DNA of 64,000 bases from UMGS172 sp045587185 (lineage in GTDB: Bacteria > Bacillota > Clostridia > Oscillospirales > Acutalibacteraceae). Where the stretch lies: the NCBI GenBank assembly GCA_045587185.1, contig JAZNBS010000018.1, positions 1 through 64,000 on the forward strand. The letters are read 5' to 3'. The notes beneath the pieces were generated by a model. The model saw nothing but the letters and a program-made list of their open reading frames with translations. It had not been told where the DNA came from and ran no database searches. A program made the translations under genes and the position numbers. Positions 8,104 through 16,514 of the stretch are shown in pieces (position 1 is the first letter of the stretch; every line of letters starts with the position of its first letter).

Positions 8104-9363
8104 TCAATTTGCGTTTACATTGATTTCCTCATCATTTAGTTTGGAGTAAATAAGTTTTTGTGCCGTATAAAGACTTGCGTTACCCGACAAAAGAAAACTT
8201 GTGACACAGGACAGCGCACAAAAAATCATTCCCTTGCCTTGGAACAGTTCAATACAAAGTACAGTCGTCGCCAGTGGGCAGTTGGTAACTCCGCAAAAAA
8301 GCGATGCCATTCCCACCGCCGCCGAAAGGCCTGCGTCAAGTCCCAACAATCCGCCAACCGTTGCCCCAAGCGTTGCGCCAATAAACAAAGTCGGGATTAT
8401 CTCTCCGCCTTTGAATCCAACACCAATGGTTATTGCGGTAAACAACATTTTTAAAACGAACGCCTCGTAGCGCACACCGTCACCCTCAAAAACACCGTTA
8501 ATGACATTTACTCCGCCACCGTTGTAGTCAGAAGTTCCGACCAACACGGTAAACCCCGCTATCAGCAATCCGCCGACGGTTATTCTCAAATAGTCGTTTT
8601 TTAGCATCTTTTTGAAAATGTGTTCTGAAAAATGCATCATATGGCAAAAAGCGAAACTCACAACCGCTCCTGCAACGGCTATAACCCCGACTTTCCACAA
8701 AACCGATATTTCAAGCGACGGGTCAACCATAAGAGCAAACCGTTCGGGGTGAACTCCAAAAAAAGTTGCAACCCCAAAGGCCGCGGTGCTTGAAACTATT
8801 GCCGGAAAAAAGGCGGCTGAGCAAAAGTGACCGACACTCACCACCTCAAGGGCAAATACGCAAGCCCCCAACGGTGTCCCAAACAATGCCGAGAAAAATG
8901 CACCCATTCCGCACATTGCAAGAATATGTCTGGTCTTTTCATCAAGACGCAGAACGCCGCCCAACAACGAGGAAACACTTCCGCCTAATTGAAGTGCCGC
9001 GCCCTCTCTTCCCGCCGAGCCGCCGAAAAGATGGGTCAGACAGGTGCCGATAAACACAGCCGGCGCCAACAGATATGGAACTTTTGACTCTGATCTAACA
9101 CTTTCAAAAACCGCATTGGTGCCAATACCTGTCACACGGCAGAGTTTATAGATTGCTACCGACAAAAGACCACCCAAAGGCAACAACAGAACTAGCCAAG
9201 GCTGTTCTCCCCGAAGTTCCGTAACAAACGCTATTGCCTTTGAAAATCCTGTTCCCACAAGGCCGCTTACAATTCCGACAAGTGCCCCAAGGCCAAGCCA
9301 CCTTAAAAAAGCGCGTAAATAATTCATTGCACTTTTTGAATAGATTTTTATGATCTCTTTCAT
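8104..9363 (-). CDS. CLC-family chloride channel/antiporter
   Basis: 419 aa with roughly a dozen hydrophobic segments. The core CLC motif is GSAGREGAALQLGG (about 115-128), in which E120 is the gating glutamate position. GGEIIPTLFIGATLG is the later GxFxP-like motif. The helix-D motif that binds the central anion through serine in ClcA (GSGIP) reads GIGTN here (79-83), so selectivity may differ from E. coli ClcA. The family either exchanges chloride for protons or exports other anions. No fluoride riboswitch is seen upstream. The gene is a single transcription unit with an extended -10 promoter. Confidence 0.85.
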   Translation of the reverse strand: MKEIIKIYSKSAMNYLRAFLRWLGLGALVGIVSGLVGTGFSKAIAFVTELRGEQPWLVLLLPLGGLLSVAIYKLCRVTGIGTNAVFESVRSESKVPYLLAPAVFIGTCLTHLFGGSAGREGAALQLGGSVSSLLGGVLRLDEKTRHILAMCGMGAFFSALFGTPLGACVFALEVVSVGHFCSAAFFPAIVSSTAAFGVATFFGVHPERFALMVDPSLEISVLWKVGVIAVAGAVVSFAFCHMMHFSEHIFKKMLKNDYLRITVGGLLIAGFTVLVGTSDYNGGGVNVINGVFEGDGVRYEAFVLKMLFTAITIGVGFKGGEIIPTLFIGATLGATVGGLLGLDAGLSAAVGMASLFCGVTNCPLATTVLCIELFQGKGMIFCALSCVTSFLLSGNASLYTAQKLIYSKLNDEEINVNAN

Positions 9364-9398
9364 ACAATGTCCTATTCCTTTTTATATTCAGTATATAT

Positions 9399-9428
9399 AT
9401 TTTACCACAGAACTTTAAAAGTCAACAA
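9399..9428 (-). promoter_or_regulatory. Probable promoter of the CLC gene
   Basis: Minus strand TAAAAT (9399-9404) preceded by TGTGG, an extended -10. A TTGTTG/TTGACT element lies 15-18 bases upstream. Confidence 0.45.
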
Positions 9429-9436
9429 ACTTCTGA

Positions 9437-9946
9437 TTAAATATGGATTTCGTAACCGTCATTTATTAAGACATAATTAACATTGTGCTTTTTTGCAAGT
9501 TTTAAAAAGTTTGAATTATCATCCAAAATGTTTTCCATTGTGCACTCATCATCATTCAACCGGTTTTCAATTATTTTTGCGTACTTTTTGATATCTGAAA
9601 AGTGATTTTTTATGTAATCTACACTCATCACAAGACAGTAATACTTTATATTTTCAAGATATTGTTTTGAAAAGTCCTTTTGCCAGTCAAACGGAATGTA
9701 GCACCCCTCAATAATAAGATTTTGCTTGTTTTCAACAGCAGTTTTAATCATTTCACGGACAATAGGCCACAGATAATCCGTCAAATCACGGTCATCACTT
9801 AACGGGGTGAGGTGGGTATTCCCACTGCGTATGAGCCCCATTTTCAGATGGTCGATTGACAGATACGGGAATTTGTATTTTTCAAGCAATTTTTGTGCAA
9901 GAGCGGTCTTGCCCGTGTGTGATGCGCCCGTTATAAGAATTATCAT
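9437..9946 (-). CDS. Small P-loop kinase-like protein, function unknown
   Basis: 169 aa. A Walker A motif GASHTGKT occupies residues 7-14, and an LIIEGCYIP strand near 88-96 resembles a Walker B/substrate region of adenylate-kinase or zeta-toxin-like nucleoside kinases. HLKMGLIRSGN (about 35-45) resembles regions seen in 2-phosphoglycerate-kinase-like proteins. The substrate is unknown. The start at 9946 is chosen because AAAGGTGAT lies 4 bases upstream; the frame runs on to 10000 with no ribosome binding site. Base composition is AT-richer than neighbouring genes, which may indicate a recently acquired accessory gene. Confidence 0.65.
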   Translation of the reverse strand: MIILITGASHTGKTALAQKLLEKYKFPYLSIDHLKMGLIRSGNTHLTPLSDDRDLTDYLWPIVREMIKTAVENKQNLIIEGCYIPFDWQKDFSKQYLENIKYYCLVMSVDYIKNHFSDIKKYAKIIENRLNDDECTMENILDDNSNFLKLAKKHNVNYVLINDGYEIHI

Positions 9947-10041
9947 ACCAATCACCTTTAAAAGACAGTTTTCGACTTCATTATTATACCTTAACATCAC
10001 CGATTTTTCAACCCGTACAACAAGTTCAATTTTCGTATAAA

Positions 10042-10079
10042 ATCAAACAAAGCACCGCTTTTGCGGTGCTTTGTTTGAT
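10042..10079 (-). terminator. Terminator of the serine tRNA operon
   Basis: A perfect 17-bp stem, ATCAAACAAAGCACCGC against GCGGTGCTTTGTTTGAT, with a 4-base loop. On the minus strand it is followed by TTTTATAC. Confidence 0.85.
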
Positions 10080-10169
10080 GGCGGAGTAGAAGAGATTTGA
10101 ACTCTTGCGCCGGTTACCCGACCTACGCCCTTAGCAGGGGCGCCTCTTCACCAACTTGAGTACTACTCC
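10079..10169 (-). tRNA. tRNA-Ser, anticodon GCU
   Basis: The 91-base minus-strand sequence folds as a class II tRNA. The acceptor GGAGTAG pairs with CTACTCC and is followed by encoded GCCA. The anticodon arm CGCCC-CTGCTAA-GGGCG gives anticodon GCT. A long variable arm and the TTCAAAT T-loop complete it. It reads AGC/AGU codons. The CCA is encoded in the gene, and the terminator stem touches its 3' end. Confidence 0.95.
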
Positions 10170-10227
10170 ATGTTGCCGAATCACAATAATATATTTAATT
10201 TTCCAAATCGGAAATTAAAACCTTTAA

Positions 10228-10316
10228 TGGCGGAGAGGAAGGGATTCGAACCCTTGTGGGGTTGCCCCCAAACGGTTTTCAAGACCGCCTCGTTATGACC
10301 ACTTCGATACCTCTCC
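10228..10316 (-). tRNA. tRNA-Ser, anticodon UGA
   Basis: The 89-base minus-strand class II tRNA has acceptor GGAGAGG/CCTCTCC with encoded GCCA, an anticodon loop CTTGAAA giving TGA, a long variable arm, and a TTCGAAT T-loop. It reads UCN serine codons. It is co-transcribed with the downstream tRNA-Ser(GCU) from the promoter at 10364-10392. Confidence 0.95.
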
Positions 10317-10363
10317 GTATAAAAGCCGCCACTAATTGTTGCGGACTTATCCAACGCCTAAAG

Positions 10364-10392
10364 ATTTTAACACAAATGCTTGACAATGTCAA
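10364..10392 (-). promoter_or_regulatory. Promoter of the serine tRNA pair
   Basis: Minus strand TTGACA (10387-10392), 17 bases, TAAAAT (10364-10369), roughly 45 bases before the first tRNA. Confidence 0.75.
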
Positions 10393-10624
10393 CACATTTT
10401 TAAAATTTTTACTAATCATATTTTAATTTATCAGTCATGCTTAATTTTTATATTATGACATTCATTAAAGTCGGGTGTTTATCTTACCGTTTTTTCAGCA
10501 ATAATAAATGTAATCACTTAAACTTTGCGTGTTTAAAAATGTCGAATAGTATTGTTTTGTGCAAATTGCATAAATTTTATTTTAAAAATCTACTCGTATA
10601 AATAGAAAAACACCAAAATAGGTA
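10393..10624. other. AT-rich intergenic region between tRNAs and glgB
   Basis: No coding frame, structured RNA or repeat is recognised. The divergent tRNA and glgB promoters flank it. Confidence 0.5.
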
Positions 10625-10653
10625 TTGCAATCTTAAAATAACATTGATAAAAT
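10625..10653 (+). promoter_or_regulatory. Promoter of the glycogen operon
   Basis: TTGCAA (10625-10630), 17 bases, TAAAAT (10648-10653), about 65 bases before the glgB start. Confidence 0.6.
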
Positions 10654-10722
10654 AGATATAGGAAGATTTTGGTTGGAATTTTGGTAATATTTTCTCCCTA
10701 TATCGTTTTAGGGGAGAATTTT

Positions 10723-12624
10723 ATGAGCCTTGAAGTTAAAATTCAAAACTTCACTAACGGCACCTGCTCTGATGCCTTCCAGTTTTTGGGTCATCATTTT
10801 GAAAACGGCAAAAGCGTTTTCAGAGTGTGGGCGCCCAACGCCAGAACAATTAGTGTTGTGGGTGATTTTTGTGATTGGGATGCTAACAGGTTTAAGATGT
10901 TCCACATCCAAAACGGAGTGTTTGAAGCGATAATTGAAAAACTGCCGGAATATTCCCTGTACAAGTACAATATAGAATATATGGACGGGTCTTTCGCCTT
11001 AAAGAGCGACCCGTATGCTTACCACTTCGAAACTGCACCTGACAATGCCTCTAAAATCTATGATATTGACGGCTTTTGTTGGCACGACAAAGATTGGCAA
11101 GAACGAAAGGGAGATATTTACCAAAAGCCGTTGAACATCTATGAGGTTCACTTGGGCTCTTGGCGTAAATATAGTGATGGGAATTATTTCAGTTATAAGA
11201 CCATTGCCCGTGAACTTGCACAGTATGTCACCGATATGGGTTATACCCACGTTGAACTTCTGCCCATTATGGAGCACCCTTTTGACGGTTCCTGGGGTTA
11301 TCAGGTGACAGGTTACTATGCCCCTACCTCACGCTATGGAACTCCAAAGGATTTTATGGAGTTTGTCGATATTATGCACAACTTTGGGATAGGCGTTATC
11401 CTTGATTGGGTTCCTGCCCATTTCCCTAAGGATGCGTTCGGCCTTTACCGTTTTGACGGCACCGCCTGTTATGAGTACCCCGACCCAAGATTGGGCGAGC
11501 ACAAGGAATGGGGCACCTGTGTTTTTGACTATAGCCGACCTGAGGTTGTCAGTTTCCTCGTTTCAAATGCAGTTTTTTGGCATGAAAAATATCACATTGA
11601 CGGAATGCGTGTGGATGCCGTTGCCTCGATGCTCTACCGCGATTATAACCGACGTGACGGTGAATGGATACCAAACAAATACGGCGGAAAGGAAAACCTT
11701 GAGGCGGTGGAGTTTTTGCAAACTTTGAACACCGCTGTATTTTCAAAATTCCCGCACACACTGATGATTGCAGAGGAGTCTACGGCCTGGCCGATGGTCA
11801 CTCACCCTGTTTCACATGGCGGTTTGGGGTTTAATCTCAAGTGGAATATGGGTTGGATGAATGACACCTTGAAGTATATGTCGCTCGACCCCATTCACCG
11901 AAAATTTCATCACGGGGCTTTAACCTTTTCTTTCTTTTATGCTTTTTCGGAGAATTTTGTTTTACCTCTCTCACACGATGAGTCGGTTCATGGCAAAGGT
12001 TCTTTAATAAACAAAATGTCGGGAGATTATGAAAATAAATTTAAGTCACTCAGAGCCTTATATGGGTTTATGATGGCTCATCCCGGAAAGAAACTCACCT
12101 TTATGGGCAACGAGTTTGCGCAGTTTTCCGAGTGGAATTATAGGAGTGAACTGGATTGGATGTTGTTGGATTTTGAGAAGCATCAAAAAATGCAACACTT
12201 TGTAACAACACTCAACCGTTTTTATCTTCAAAACCGTCCGTTGTGGGAGATAGATTGCTCTTGGGAGGGGTTTAAGTGGATTTCCAACGATGACTGTAAC
12301 AACAGCGTCATTGCATTCAAACGCACCGACAAGGACGGCAACAGTATTATCGTAATCTGTAACTTTATCCCCATGAAATTGGAAAATTACCGCCTTGGGA
12401 TGCCTTTGCACGGTGAGTATGAAATTATACTCAATACCGACAGTATTGAGTTCGGCGGTGACGGTGTTATATCTAAGAACACTTTTAAAACCGAGTCAAA
12501 ACCGATGCACGGTTTTAAGCAGTCAGCAAGACTTGTCTTGCCTGCCCTGTCGGTAATTTATGTAAAACACAAACGTAATTTAAAGGCAAAACGCCTTCAA
12601 AATAAAACAAATTGCAAGGAGTGA
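10723..12624 (+). CDS. glgB: 1,4-alpha-glucan branching enzyme
   Basis: 633 aa. It has an N-terminal CBM48-type domain (FRVWAPNARTISVVGDFCDWD), a GH13 (alpha/beta)8 catalytic domain and a C-terminal beta domain. Family motifs are HPFDGSWGYQVTGYYAPTSR, the nucleophile D298 in GMRVDAVASM, the acid E351 in IAEES, and LPLSHDE. It cuts alpha-1,4 glucan and re-attaches the piece by an alpha-1,6 bond. The ATG at 10723 has GGGGAGAA at 4 bases; an upstream in-frame extension has no ribosome binding site. It is the first gene of glgBCDA, 6 bases before glgC. Confidence 0.95.
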   Translation: MSLEVKIQNFTNGTCSDAFQFLGHHFENGKSVFRVWAPNARTISVVGDFCDWDANRFKMFHIQNGVFEAIIEKLPEYSLYKYNIEYMDGSFALKSDPYAYHFETAPDNASKIYDIDGFCWHDKDWQERKGDIYQKPLNIYEVHLGSWRKYSDGNYFSYKTIARELAQYVTDMGYTHVELLPIMEHPFDGSWGYQVTGYYAPTSRYGTPKDFMEFVDIMHNFGIGVILDWVPAHFPKDAFGLYRFDGTACYEYPDPRLGEHKEWGTCVFDYSRPEVVSFLVSNAVFWHEKYHIDGMRVDAVASMLYRDYNRRDGEWIPNKYGGKENLEAVEFLQTLNTAVFSKFPHTLMIAEESTAWPMVTHPVSHGGLGFNLKWNMGWMNDTLKYMSLDPIHRKFHHGALTFSFFYAFSENFVLPLSHDESVHGKGSLINKMSGDYENKFKSLRALYGFMMAHPGKKLTFMGNEFAQFSEWNYRSELDWMLLDFEKHQKMQHFVTTLNRFYLQNRPLWEIDCSWEGFKWISNDDCNNSVIAFKRTDKDGNSIIVICNFIPMKLENYRLGMPLHGEYEIILNTDSIEFGGDGVISKNTFKTESKPMHGFKQSARLVLPALSVIYVKHKRNLKAKRLQNKTNCKE

Positions 12625-12630
12625 CATTCA

Positions 12631-13848
12631 GTGAAGAAAACAGAATGTGTCGCAATGCTATTGGCAGGAGGCCAGGGAAGCCGTCTTGGTGTTCTTACCC
12701 AGAACATTGCAAAACCTGCCGTGCCCTATGGCGGAAAATACCGCATAATTGATTTTCCGCTATCTAATTGCACCAACTCAGGTATTGATACCGTCGGTGT
12801 TCTCACCCAGTATCAACCGCTTGAACTGAACGATTACATCGGTTCGGGCAAGCCGTGGGACCTTGACCGTTCCAACGGCGGTGTGCACATTCTTCCGCCT
12901 TATCAGAACAATAAAGGCGGAGATTGGTACAAGGGCACTGCCAACGCAATCTATCAGAACATACCTTTCATCAAGCGTTATGACCCTGAGTATGTTCTGA
13001 TACTTTCAGGCGACCACATTTATAAAATGGATTACAGTGATATGATTGAGCAACACAAAACCTCTGGTGCCGATTGTACTATTGCTGTTATCGAGGTGCC
13101 GATGGAAGAGGCTTGCCGTTTTGGTATAATGAACTGCAACCCTGACGGAAGCATTTATGAGTTTGAGGAGAAACCCAAACAACCAAAGAGCAACCTGGCT
13201 TCAATGGGCATCTATGTTTTCTCTTGGGATAAACTAAAAAAATATCTTGAAGAGGATGAGGCCGACCCCAACTCCTCCAACGATTTTGGTAAGAACATAA
13301 TCCCCAATATGCTTAATGACAAGCAAAAGATGGTAGTCTACCGCTTTAGTGATTATTGGAAAGACGTCGGCACTATTGACTCTCTGTGGGAGGCTAACCT
13401 TGACCTTCTTGACCCCAAAATAAAGCTTGAACTTTCCGACCCCAAGTGGAGAATTTACTCCAGAACTCCCAGCGCACCTCCGCAGTATATTGCAGACAGT
13501 GCAAAGGTTCAGAATTCTCTTATTACAGAGGGTTGTGAGATATTCGGAACGGTGGATTTCTCGATTTTGTTCGACAATGTCATAATCGAGGAAGGTGCCG
13601 TTGTCAAGGATTCTCTTGTAATGCCCGGCGCAGTCATCAAAGAGGGTGCTTCGGTGCAGTATGCTATAATCGCTGAAAATGTTGTGGTTGAACAAGGAGC
13701 ATCGGTCGGTGAGCGTCCCGAGGATGTGAGCGACCTCTCAAAATGGGGTGTTTCGGTTGTCGGAGCAGGTCTTACGGTGGGTAAAAACGCAACGGTCAGC
13801 GCAGGCGTAATGATTAAAGAAAACTTAAAGGAGGGTGAAAAGCAATGA
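12631..13848 (+). CDS. glgC: Glucose-1-phosphate adenylyltransferase, catalytic subunit
   Basis: 405 aa. The nucleotide-binding signature LLAGGQGSRLGVLT near residue 11 and YRIIDFPLSN are intact. GDHIYKMDY and FEEKP are catalytic and substrate motifs. The C-terminal third is a left-handed beta-helix of hexapeptide-like repeats. It makes ADP-glucose from glucose-1-phosphate and ATP, the committed step of glycogen synthesis. The start is GTG at 12631 with AAGGAG about 10 bases upstream. Its stop overlaps the glgD start by 4 bases (ATGA), so the two subunits are translationally coupled. Confidence 0.95.
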   Translation: MKKTECVAMLLAGGQGSRLGVLTQNIAKPAVPYGGKYRIIDFPLSNCTNSGIDTVGVLTQYQPLELNDYIGSGKPWDLDRSNGGVHILPPYQNNKGGDWYKGTANAIYQNIPFIKRYDPEYVLILSGDHIYKMDYSDMIEQHKTSGADCTIAVIEVPMEEACRFGIMNCNPDGSIYEFEEKPKQPKSNLASMGIYVFSWDKLKKYLEEDEADPNSSNDFGKNIIPNMLNDKQKMVVYRFSDYWKDVGTIDSLWEANLDLLDPKIKLELSDPKWRIYSRTPSAPPQYIADSAKVQNSLITEGCEIFGTVDFSILFDNVIIEEGAVVKDSLVMPGAVIKEGASVQYAIIAENVVVEQGASVGERPEDVSDLSKWGVSVVGAGLTVGKNATVSAGVMIKENLKEGEKQ

Positions 13849-14963
13849 GAAAGACCAATGTAATGGGCATAGTGTTCCCAAATGCGCACGACCATCTTAT
13901 GGGCGAAATGACCGAGTCACGTTCAATGGGTTCTCTGCCCTTCTGCGGACGTTACAGAATTATCGATTTTTCCCTTTCCAACCTTGTTAACGCAGGTGTT
14001 TCAAAGGTGGGTATCGTAACCAAAAATAACTATCAGTCACTTATGGACCATATTGGAACAGGCAAAGCATGGGACCTTGACCGTAAATCGGGCGGACTTT
14101 ATTTTCTCCCTCCTTATTCCAACACCGATGCCAAGGTGTATAAAGGCCACGTTGACGGTCTCTTCGGCGCAATGACCTTCCTTGGCAATTCTTCTGAAGA
14201 ATATGTTGTGATGTGCGACGGTGACATTATCACCAACTTTGATTTAAGCGATATGATAAAACACCATATAAAAAGCGGTGCAGACATTACCATTGCTTAC
14301 AAGAAAGGTGTTATGCCACAGAACCGTCAGGATGTTATGGCTTTTGAACTGTCGGGTGATAAGGTTACCGATATCAAATTCTCGGCGACCGACACTGCCG
14401 ACAGTTGCGTAAGCCTTGACATTACCATTATGTCAAGGGAACTGCTTATAGAAATTGTAAAAGAGGGTTATGAGCACAACTTTACAAGTATTGCCCGTGA
14501 CGTTTATCAGCGAGGACTTTCGAAACTTGACATACGCGGTTATGAAGTAACCGAGTATGCCGCAATTATGGACAGTCCCGTAACATATGCAAAGGTTACG
14601 GCGGATGTTTTAAGCAAACCCGAAATACGCCGTCAGTTATTCTGCAAAGAACGCCCCGTTTTTACCAAGACCCGTGACGATATGCCGACCATTTACGGAC
14701 TTGACAGCGAGGTAAAAAACAGCCTTATTGCCGACGGTTGTGTTATTGAGGGCACCGTCAAGAATTCGGTTCTGTTCCGCGGTGTCAAAATCGGCAAGGG
14801 TGCTATTGTTGAAAACTGTATCGTAATGCAGGATTCATCTATTGAAGCAAATTCAGACTTACAGTATGTAACTCTCGATAAAAAGGTAACTGTAACTCAA
14901 GGCAGGACCTTGAGAGGTACCGAAACCTATCCCATCTATGTTCGTAAAAAAGCAGAGGTTTAA
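13845..14963 (+). CDS. glgD: GlgD, regulatory/non-catalytic ADP-glucose pyrophosphorylase subunit
   Basis: 372 aa, a paralogue of GlgC. The glycine-rich GGQGSRL loop is replaced by FPNAHDHLMGEM, while GRYRIIDFSLSN is kept, as expected for the inactive GlgD subunit. GlgC and GlgD form a hetero-oligomer in Firmicutes, where GlgD raises activity or alters regulation. It overlaps glgC by 4 bases and ends 3 bases before glgA. Confidence 0.93.
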   Translation: MRKTNVMGIVFPNAHDHLMGEMTESRSMGSLPFCGRYRIIDFSLSNLVNAGVSKVGIVTKNNYQSLMDHIGTGKAWDLDRKSGGLYFLPPYSNTDAKVYKGHVDGLFGAMTFLGNSSEEYVVMCDGDIITNFDLSDMIKHHIKSGADITIAYKKGVMPQNRQDVMAFELSGDKVTDIKFSATDTADSCVSLDITIMSRELLIEIVKEGYEHNFTSIARDVYQRGLSKLDIRGYEVTEYAAIMDSPVTYAKVTADVLSKPEIRRQLFCKERPVFTKTRDDMPTIYGLDSEVKNSLIADGCVIEGTVKNSVLFRGVKIGKGAIVENCIVMQDSSIEANSDLQYVTLDKKVTVTQGRTLRGTETYPIYVRKKAEV

Positions 14964-14966
14964 ATT

Positions 14967-16388
14967 ATGAAAGTATTATACGCTACCAGTGAGGCCTATC
15001 CTTACGCTATGTCCGGCGGACTTGCCGATGTGGCCGGCGCTTTGCCGAAAGCACTGCGCAAAAGACTAATCGGTTGCAGAGTTGTGCTTCCGCTTTATGA
15101 CACCATCAGCGACGAAATGCGCAACTCAATGCAGTTTATTACAAGCATCACGGTTCCCGTTGCTTGGCGCAGACAGTACTGCGGTATTTTTGAGGCCAAG
15201 CACGAAGGTGTTATCTATTATTTTATTGATAACCAATATTATTTCAAGCGAGGCGGACTTTACGGTCATTATGATGACGCAGAGAGATTTGCTTTCTTCT
15301 CTCGCGCGGTACTTGAGATGATACCCCACATTGATTTTGTGCCCGATATCATTCACTGCAATGACTGGCAGACCGCAATGGTACCCGTTTTTCTTGATGC
15401 AATTTACAGAAACAATGACCCTTATAAGAACATAAAAACCGTATTTACAATCCACAACATTCAGTATCAGGGTAAATACGGTAAAGACCTTATTGAGGAT
15501 GTTTTGGGTATTCCTAATGACTATTCGCAATTCATTGAGTATGACGGATGTGTCAACCTGATGAAAGGCGGTATTGAATGTGCCGACCGTGTGACCACCG
15601 TCAGCCCAACATACGCCGAGGAAATTAAAGACCCATGGTTCGCCCACGGACTTGACGGAATTATCCGTGAGCGCGGTTTCAAACTTTTGGGAATAGTCAA
15701 CGGTATTGATGTTGATGTTTACAACCCCGAAACCGACCCGCACCTGTGGGCAGGTTTCAGTGCCGAGGATATGTCAAATAAGGCTGTCAACAAGGCTGAA
15801 TTGCAAAAACTTTGCGGACTGCCAGAAAACCCAGATATACCCATCATCGGTATCGTCACACGTCTTGTTTCGCACAAGGGTGTTGACCTCATCAAGCGCG
15901 TTTTTGAGGATATTCTTCAAAACGATGTGCAGTTTGTTATTTTGGGAAGCGGAGAGGTTGAATTTGAGACCTTCTTCCACGAGCAAAGAAATGCTCACCC
16001 CGATAAGGTTTCATTGAAACTGGGCTTCATCCCCGACCTTGCGCACAAGATTTATGCAGGTGCAGATATCTTCCTGATGCCGTCCAAGAGCGAGCCTTGC
16101 GGACTTGCACAGATGATAGCACTCCGTTACGGCACGATCCCCGTTGTGCGCGAGACAGGCGGTCTTAAGGACACCGTTTCGGACAGCGGTGATAACGAGG
16201 GCAACGGTTTCACGTTCAGCACCTACAACGCGCACGATATGGCTTATGCCGTGCAACGCGCCATTGAGGGATTCAAAAACCGTGATGGTTGGGATGTACT
16301 CAGAAAACGCGCTATGGAATGCGATAACAGTTGGGGTAAATCCGCCGGAGCCTACATCAAGATGTATAAAGAGATTCTTGGTAAATAA
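14967..16388 (+). CDS. glgA: Glycogen synthase (ADP-glucose), GT5
   Basis: 473 aa GT-B glycosyltransferase. The N-terminal domain starts VLYATSEAYPYAMSGGLADV. The residue that is lysine in the classical KxGGL ADP-glucose motif is methionine here. HCNDWQTAMVPVFL and the C-terminal MPSKSEPCGLAQMIALRYG motif with VRETGGLKDTV are typical. It adds ADP-glucose units to the growing alpha-1,4 chain. It is the last gene of the operon, with a terminator 15 bases downstream. Confidence 0.95.
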   Translation: MKVLYATSEAYPYAMSGGLADVAGALPKALRKRLIGCRVVLPLYDTISDEMRNSMQFITSITVPVAWRRQYCGIFEAKHEGVIYYFIDNQYYFKRGGLYGHYDDAERFAFFSRAVLEMIPHIDFVPDIIHCNDWQTAMVPVFLDAIYRNNDPYKNIKTVFTIHNIQYQGKYGKDLIEDVLGIPNDYSQFIEYDGCVNLMKGGIECADRVTTVSPTYAEEIKDPWFAHGLDGIIRERGFKLLGIVNGIDVDVYNPETDPHLWAGFSAEDMSNKAVNKAELQKLCGLPENPDIPIIGIVTRLVSHKGVDLIKRVFEDILQNDVQFVILGSGEVEFETFFHEQRNAHPDKVSLKLGFIPDLAHKIYAGADIFLMPSKSEPCGLAQMIALRYGTIPVVRETGGLKDTVSDSGDNEGNGFTFSTYNAHDMAYAVQRAIEGFKNRDGWDVLRKRAMECDNSWGKSAGAYIKMYKEILGK

Positions 16389-16402
16389 TAAATAAATCAT
16401 TA

Positions 16403-16445
16403 CGACCGCCCTGACCTAATAAGGCCAAGGCGGTTGATTTTTCCC
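16403..16445 (+). terminator. Terminator of the glgBCDA operon
   Basis: An arm from CGACCGCC (16403-16410) through CTGACCT pairs with AGGCCAAGGCGGTTG around an AATA loop, with two mismatches, and is followed by ATTTTTCCCTTTT. Confidence 0.75.
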
Positions 16446-16454
16446 TTTTCCCTA

Positions 16455-16483
16455 TTGCATAAAACATTGGATTGCGGTATAAT
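16455..16483 (+). promoter_or_regulatory. mtaB promoter
   Basis: TTGCAT (16455-16460), 17 bases, TATAAT (16478-16483), 31 bases before the start codon. Confidence 0.7.
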
Positions 16484-16514
16484 GTTTTGGATAAATCATC
16501 TTTTGGAGTATATT

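Noticed and set aside
9364..9436. Fluoride riboswitch before the CLC gene
   Set aside because: The upstream region is too short and AT-rich and lacks the conserved fluoride-aptamer core.
12058..12411. Minus-strand frames inside the glg operon
   Set aside because: Shadow frames antisense to glgB without start signals.
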